In this document: piece by piece, positions 26,901 to 30,767 of the stretch | Layout of the letters: the number at the start of each line of letters is the position of its first letter | Position numbering within the stretch: the stretch's first letter is position 1 | Source of the DNA: a virus | Length of the DNA: 30,767 nucleotides | Virus record (IMG/VR): IMGVR_UViG_3300025073_000129 | Span: 1 to 30,767 of that record | Direction: 5' to 3' (one strand) | Made by a program: the position numbers and the translations under genes | The notes under the pieces: generated by a model | Databases searched by the model: none | Told to the model about the DNA's origin: nothing | Seen by the model: the letters and a program-made list of their open reading frames with translations, nothing else

Positions 26901-29900
26901 CCTACGACAGGTACTGTGTATATATCAATAAGTGATATCAGCAAAATCGACACTAATTCAGATTTCTTATTAGATGCATCTGGTAACAGATTTTCTATTT
27001 TAGCAATAGACTCTATTCTCTCTACGTTAACCGTTGAGAGTCCCGCTATTAACAATATTACAGCGATGCTCCCAGACTTAGATGTATCTGGTGATTATAC
27101 AACTATAGTTGTAAAACCAACTATAACTATCACTGATTCTTATTTAAAAATAGTTATACCATCAGATGCTCCAATATCTTCTGGTACCTTATTTAGAATA
27201 ACATATTTAACTAATCTAATTCCAAGTGTTGGAACTGCTTTAGCAATTGATTATAGATATGGAACAATTTATATAGACTATACTTATATTAAAGATTATC
27301 TAACAGTATCTTATGAATATGGTGATAATACCTTAGACTGGAGTATTAACGATTCAATTTCCGAAGGTGATGTATATTATGTTTCTTATAACTATGGTGC
27401 GGGTAGAGAGGCTTTGCAAGCCAATTTTGGAAGTTTAACAAATATTCCATTCTTTGAGAATTTTCCTTTATCTGTTGATCGAGAACTTTATAGAAGTGCT
27501 ATTTCTGGCATTTTACAAACTTTCCCAAAAGGGCCTACAATTCCGGCTTTTAAAAGTTTGGTAAAATCCTTCACAGATATGAATCCAAATATTGATGAAT
27601 TAACTTTTGGCAGGTGGATTTTAGGTAGAGATTACCTACATGTAACTAAACCAGAATTTACGGGATCTTTAGAGTTTAGAGATGGTAGGTTTGATGATGG
27701 ATTATTATTCCAACCAGACACTACAGTGAATATACCTACAATATCTAGCTTATCATTACAAGAAGGAACTCTTGAGGGATGGGTCCGTCCTTCTTGGTCT
27801 GGCATTGATAATGATGCAGATATTACTTTTGAAATAGATAACATTGGAGACCAAAAATACTTTATAGATGCTAAAGATAAGTATAAAGATAATGATTGGA
27901 AAATAATTAATATAAATAATATAGGCGGATTAGATGAAACAGGGCTAGGTTCTAGATTGTTTAATTATAATTCAGATGCAAGCGCTGCCAATGGAATATC
28001 AATAGGCCCATTTTTATTATCTAAAGAGATATCACATTATAATGTAGCAACAGATTCGACACAAAAGATAAGAATTAAAGCCACACAAGCATCTGTTAGA
28101 ATTTTAGATGATATAACTCCTATCACATTGGCTCCGGTGTATTCTGTCGCAACCTTTGGTATGCTAGATGGAATTAAATATATAGGAGCAGAACTTACTT
28201 TAAAAGAAGTCTTTACAAATATTTCATTTGCTACAGGATCTTATATTGCATCAATAGATGATTTACCAGATTATGACAGGATGCATTATCTACGCTCCTG
28301 TTCTTGTTCGGTTACGAATAATATTTCTAAATTAGAAGGATTTAACTCAACATTATTAAAAATTGACCTAAATACTAGTATTAATTTATCTACATCATTA
28401 AATCAATTTGCTATAGTAAATAACTCAATTTCTACTTTTGTGGTGATAGATAGCGTTGGAAACTGTTGGCAAGTTAAGGCTCTAGAAGATCCTTCTGGTC
28501 AGCTTTATATGAGCACTTTGATGCCAACTGTTTTGAAGACTATATATCTTGAAAGGTTTCCTCTAAATAGACAACACGTTAGTCAAGATGGTGTAGATGC
28601 TATAAACGCTTTGGAGCCTTCCGGTACTTTTAACCTGTATATTAAATCCGTAACAGCCTCAGCTTATAATATTGTTAATTCAATAAGTGCTTTTAACTAT
28701 TTACAATTTTTTGCAATTGATTGGAGTAATTATATAGATATTACTATAATCAAGTCTTTATCCGAAAATCTAGTTTCAATCCAAGTTGGTAAACAAACTC
28801 AATCTTTGTTTTATAGTGATTTAGCTTCAACAACTGATGTATCTCTTTTTGGTTCTACACATTATCCTAATGGTGCAATTTTTGGATGTGCTCAATCAGA
28901 TGTTTATACACAAGTCCAATCATATAAAAATAGAATTACTGTACATAATAGATATAGTTTAAGCGACATTCACATTGGACATGACGGATATAATCCAATT
29001 AGTATGCCATTTACTATTAATCGAGAAGATTCACCTAATTATGCAATTGGATTGCCTCCAACAATCGATACAGAGGATGGAATCTTTATCGGATATGATG
29101 AATTATGCAAATCACCTTTATCAGATCAGACTGGGCAATGGGTATTTCGAACCAGATCTACCAGAGGCATAAGCATTCCAGAGAGCGTAACTTTTATTGG
29201 AAATACTTATACCAGTAATTATACTGTTTATGAAATAGATCATATATTCTCTGGTGTTATTACTACTGATGGTGCTTTTTCCTCTGTGGTTAGAGCCTCT
29301 AGAGATGATATTGGTGGATGCTTAAATAGTCCAGAATGTAGTGCATCTTTTAGATATTGTGGCGGAGAATTGCTAGAAGCTTCGGGTTGGGTTAATTTAG
29401 AAGAAACAGGCTCAACTCTAATAAATACCATTCTGACTGGCGCTGGTACCTTCTATGAACCATGGAGTAAAATCGGAAACTTTAGTACCACAGAGAGCGA
29501 TGGCATTTATAGAATGATTTCCGGCTCAGAAGATGAATGTCGAGATGAAGTAGGCAATTATTTATTTACTAAATTACCATGTGGCAATAATATAGAATAT
29601 ATCACTTCTGTAAGAGTTATAGATATTGATCTTGGTGTTATAACTTATGGAGTTGGTGAATTTTTTGGAGCAGTTTCCGGTAATTTAGTAGGCATAACTC
29701 CACTACATATTTCTTTTTCTTATGCAGATATTAAAATTACATTAGCGCTTACCAATAGTCTAGAACCTTTAATAGTCTTATATGATAACTATGACAATAA
29801 TATCATAAACTATGTCTCATTTAATTGGAATGACAATCTATATCATGAATATAAGATTATTATTTTAGAATCTACTCAAATATTAAGATTATATGTCGAT

Positions 29901-30767
29901 AATCTTCTTTTATCACAAATATCATTAGCTGAATTTATAACTCCCATTATCAATACAGAATCTTATTTAGCCATTCATGTTTTAGACGGAGGGGTGGTTT
30001 CTGTAGATGATTTTATATCTAATGGATTAAGTAATACTATTGATGTTGATTTAATTGAATACACTGGATCAAGTTATAATGGAAATATTCAATTAGAAGA
30101 TACTGATATCTTTATACATACTGAATCTAAAATAGAATTTGAATTTCATATAGATCAATTAGATGGCTATGATGCATACGACGCATATGATGCTTATGAC
30201 GGATATATTACTCCTGTAGTTGGAATTGATGAAATATTGGTTTCTGCTGATCGAGCCAAATATTTTATAGATTCGGCTTTGGATGATAATTTTGGGCGAA
30301 TATCTGTTTTCAATGATGGAAAAGGATTTCTAAATTTTAGAATATATGACGAATCCTTATCATTAGGAAAAGAAGTTGGTATGTATAATTTAGCTACCAA
30401 TATTAAAGATTGGATTGCTGGAGAATCACATCATATCGCAATAAGTTGGAAACTCAACTCTATTGATGATAAAGATGAAATGCATTTATTTATTGATGGT
30501 ATAGAATCACCAAATATTTATAAGTTTGGTGGAGTTATTCCTCTAAAAGTTAATGCAAAGTTTTCTGATGTTAGCCAAGAATCTTTACATAGTTTTTTAA
30601 CACATGATGTTGATTTTTGCAATACTTATACAAATGGAATTATAAACGCCGGTTCTGCAAGTTTTTCATCTGTAGATTTAATCTTTACCGATGAAATGAT
30701 TGGCCGAAGCATTCTATTTACTGGTGGAACAAATATTTCTAGTTTATTAAATAAAGAATATATTATA
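23928..30767 (+). CDS. Giant baseplate wedge/tail protein with LamG-like domains (3' truncated)
   Basis: The frame is open for 2280 codons from the ATG at 23928 to the window edge without a stop; I read every codon. AGGA (23917-23920) and TAATG overlap with the gpJ-like gene support the start. Position after gpJ is that of P2 gpI or T4 gp7. Residues about 1-70 look like an Ig-like beta domain; about 110-160 (RDRMLQNIPSLFDVDNTTLR) is helical. A beta motif, G-x-Y-T-[IV]-[ND]-Y-E-x-G-x-[IV], recurs near 414 and 753 with a weaker copy near 1102, about 340-350 residues apart. From about 1240 LamG/concanavalin-like folds appear: TGSLEFRDGRFDDGLLF with TLEGWVRPSW; YHEYKIIILESTQILRLYVD near 1975; and HHIAISWKL with MHLFIDGIE near 2165-2190. 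Such folds often bind glycans, so host-surface contact is likely. Cysteine pairs occur near 1457 and 1800. True length and C-terminus are unknown. Confidence 0.78.
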   Translation, partial: MALRPTAFSIPSTTQLKITFSDNLSEQLSKENFEVESLNAAISNLIIISIEITKNIVLLTTRPHVSGNYYLLKLLDTTDVIFSSEKGSRLLDSPISRELFFVGIDTVNPIRDRMLQNIPSLFDVDNTTLRNIISAQADEMLRAQVAIGRNLSNNYISIPVEDEIRVRGPGATDRLANENAYEITRVSDNLSTSLSKYDKLEYTSDNSYTLLQSIPFFPISLQQVLVEDEEISSNSVGNDFNGFLLSLSKSNVIRVLSITHIRNGETEDCNGNLGTDYDLNIYKYSLTNNKYDQLNAYSFAQLYSNQVLLSEFSNISRPSSLDTIKITYLYKNLGRAIIENSVSVSKIISKINESVPSNAVKFFLDHAPIVDSDNEIYSSKGGVIFHINENSIDTPNEFAVELLFGTSRMPKYIGEYTINYETGEVFVIGTKIGEGTGYNNYVMDYNYRKEFTQDVDFSISDQDVVAHPNRNLIGAEAEITFSYDKVYASGSDYAPLSHIEVINEQVKNKLSGSFSITTQHAPITDIFRIYNQTTGEVYNPLYHSDTEVFFSGNKSPEIVEINSENAKFNRITNEELSVIGKLISPAFNIRITSNPSTNFIAFEPGIPAELISINSDNYFVRTTSSVEGIISTEDIQIRFFGTPDVNNLINSFAISLTATLPSVNSEAIIGISTYQIYLDNEGIINKNLDSIGNLVNTSLSFSDATLFLVEKYFTPINSVSGIDDTSDGGISKALTSLKTTDFYSNLSRLRKVGDYTVDYENGIIYLAVDKDQDIYLGSASYYCYNIKAHNGNVYYASGAVKKVNSPDSIEEASLIYNDLHNDDEFIKILDLESSISIWDGVTEAGDLNGNFQITLEVLSDYSVVVPYDILTILSINQVIDLTGINLDDSDINNRIAESTRSSLLTTISNGGKNLYDPIRMSFSKNVIDLKTSKERRVYADNTGDFTVTIYDNAVDSIYKVTNVTTEIDLFDHKLNIIKLSDVEILNTIQSSPTTGTVYISISDISKIDTNSDFLLDASGNRFSILAIDSILSTLTVESPAINNITAMLPDLDVSGDYTTIVVKPTITITDSYLKIVIPSDAPISSGTLFRITYLTNLIPSVGTALAIDYRYGTIYIDYTYIKDYLTVSYEYGDNTLDWSINDSISEGDVYYVSYNYGAGREALQANFGSLTNIPFFENFPLSVDRELYRSAISGILQTFPKGPTIPAFKSLVKSFTDMNPNIDELTFGRWILGRDYLHVTKPEFTGSLEFRDGRFDDGLLFQPDTTVNIPTISSLSLQEGTLEGWVRPSWSGIDNDADITFEIDNIGDQKYFIDAKDKYKDNDWKIININNIGGLDETGLGSRLFNYNSDASAANGISIGPFLLSKEISHYNVATDSTQKIRIKATQASVRILDDITPITLAPVYSVATFGMLDGIKYIGAELTLKEVFTNISFATGSYIASIDDLPDYDRMHYLRSCSCSVTNNISKLEGFNSTLLKIDLNTSINLSTSLNQFAIVNNSISTFVVIDSVGNCWQVKALEDPSGQLYMSTLMPTVLKTIYLERFPLNRQHVSQDGVDAINALEPSGTFNLYIKSVTASAYNIVNSISAFNYLQFFAIDWSNYIDITIIKSLSENLVSIQVGKQTQSLFYSDLASTTDVSLFGSTHYPNGAIFGCAQSDVYTQVQSYKNRITVHNRYSLSDIHIGHDGYNPISMPFTINREDSPNYAIGLPPTIDTEDGIFIGYDELCKSPLSDQTGQWVFRTRSTRGISIPESVTFIGNTYTSNYTVYEIDHIFSGVITTDGAFSSVVRASRDDIGGCLNSPECSASFRYCGGELLEASGWVNLEETGSTLINTILTGAGTFYEPWSKIGNFSTTESDGIYRMISGSEDECRDEVGNYLFTKLPCGNNIEYITSVRVIDIDLGVITYGVGEFFGAVSGNLVGITPLHISFSYADIKITLALTNSLEPLIVLYDNYDNNIINYVSFNWNDNLYHEYKIIILESTQILRLYVDNLLLSQISLAEFITPIINTESYLAIHVLDGGVVSVDDFISNGLSNTIDVDLIEYTGSSYNGNIQLEDTDIFIHTESKIEFEFHIDQLDGYDAYDAYDAYDGYITPVVGIDEILVSADRAKYFIDSALDDNFGRISVFNDGKGFLNFRIYDESLSLGKEVGMYNLATNIKDWIAGESHHIAISWKLNSIDDKDEMHLFIDGIESPNIYKFGGVIPLKVNAKFSDVSQESLHSFLTHDVDFCNTYTNGIINAGSASFSSVDLIFTDEMIGRSILFTGGTNISSLLNKEYII
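30168..30203 (+). repeat. Four 9-base in-frame repeats encoding YDA-YDA-YDA-YDG
   Basis: Four tandem 9-base units (TATGATGCA, TACGACGCA, TATGATGCT, TATGACGGA) encode Tyr-Asp-Ala three times then Tyr-Asp-Gly, at residues 2081-2092 of the giant protein, within a LamG-like fold. Unit copies differ at synonymous third positions, so the peptide has been kept while the DNA drifted. Confidence 0.9.

Overview
The window is a single, densely packed, all-plus-strand morphogenesis block from a contractile-tailed (myovirus-type) phage. It is AT-rich, uses strong GGAG-type ribosome binding sites, and joins its genes by short gaps or by TAATG stop/start overlaps. Both ends cut through a gene: the C-terminal part of a tail sheath gene on the left, and an unfinished gene of at least 2280 codons on the right. 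The very large baseplate genes suggest a large-genome phage. The host cannot be told from this window. I see no tRNA, rRNA, CRISPR array, insertion sequence, integrase or host gene.

Layout: the tail sheath C-terminus (to 394) and tail tube (566-1174) come first. The tube gene has a leader hairpin and is followed by a textbook intrinsic terminator (1190-1219). A probable promoter (about 1230-1256) then opens the next unit: two tail-assembly chaperone reading frames (1285-1854 and 1854-2309) joined by a convincing -1 programmed ribosomal frameshift signal, then the tape measure protein (2312-4144). The baseplate hub section follows: an adaptor-like protein (4155-5054), a 1583-residue hub (5054-9805) and an OB-fold central spike (9814-12135).

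Next come two proteins I could not assign: a 2058-residue multidomain protein with Ig-like domains, a roughly 160-residue hydrophobic helical block and a perfect EF-hand-type calcium loop (12138-18314), and a 586-residue protein (18314-20074). The wedge section closes the window: a gp25-like protein (20174-20605), a greatly enlarged gpJ/gp6-like protein (20614-23928), and a giant open frame (23928 to the end). That last gene sits where P2 gpI or T4 gp7 would be, and carries LamG/lectin-like folds and a recurring beta motif.

Together the genes describe tail assembly in order: tube polymerises inside sheath, chaperones coat the tape measure, the tape measure initiates on the hub and spike, and wedges join around the hub. 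The most notable items are the unreported-looking -1 frameshift cassette, the hydrophobic helical block inside a giant baseplate-region protein, the giant lectin-decorated wedge candidate, and a 43-bp perfect inverted repeat at the extreme left end, which is probably an assembly fold-back.
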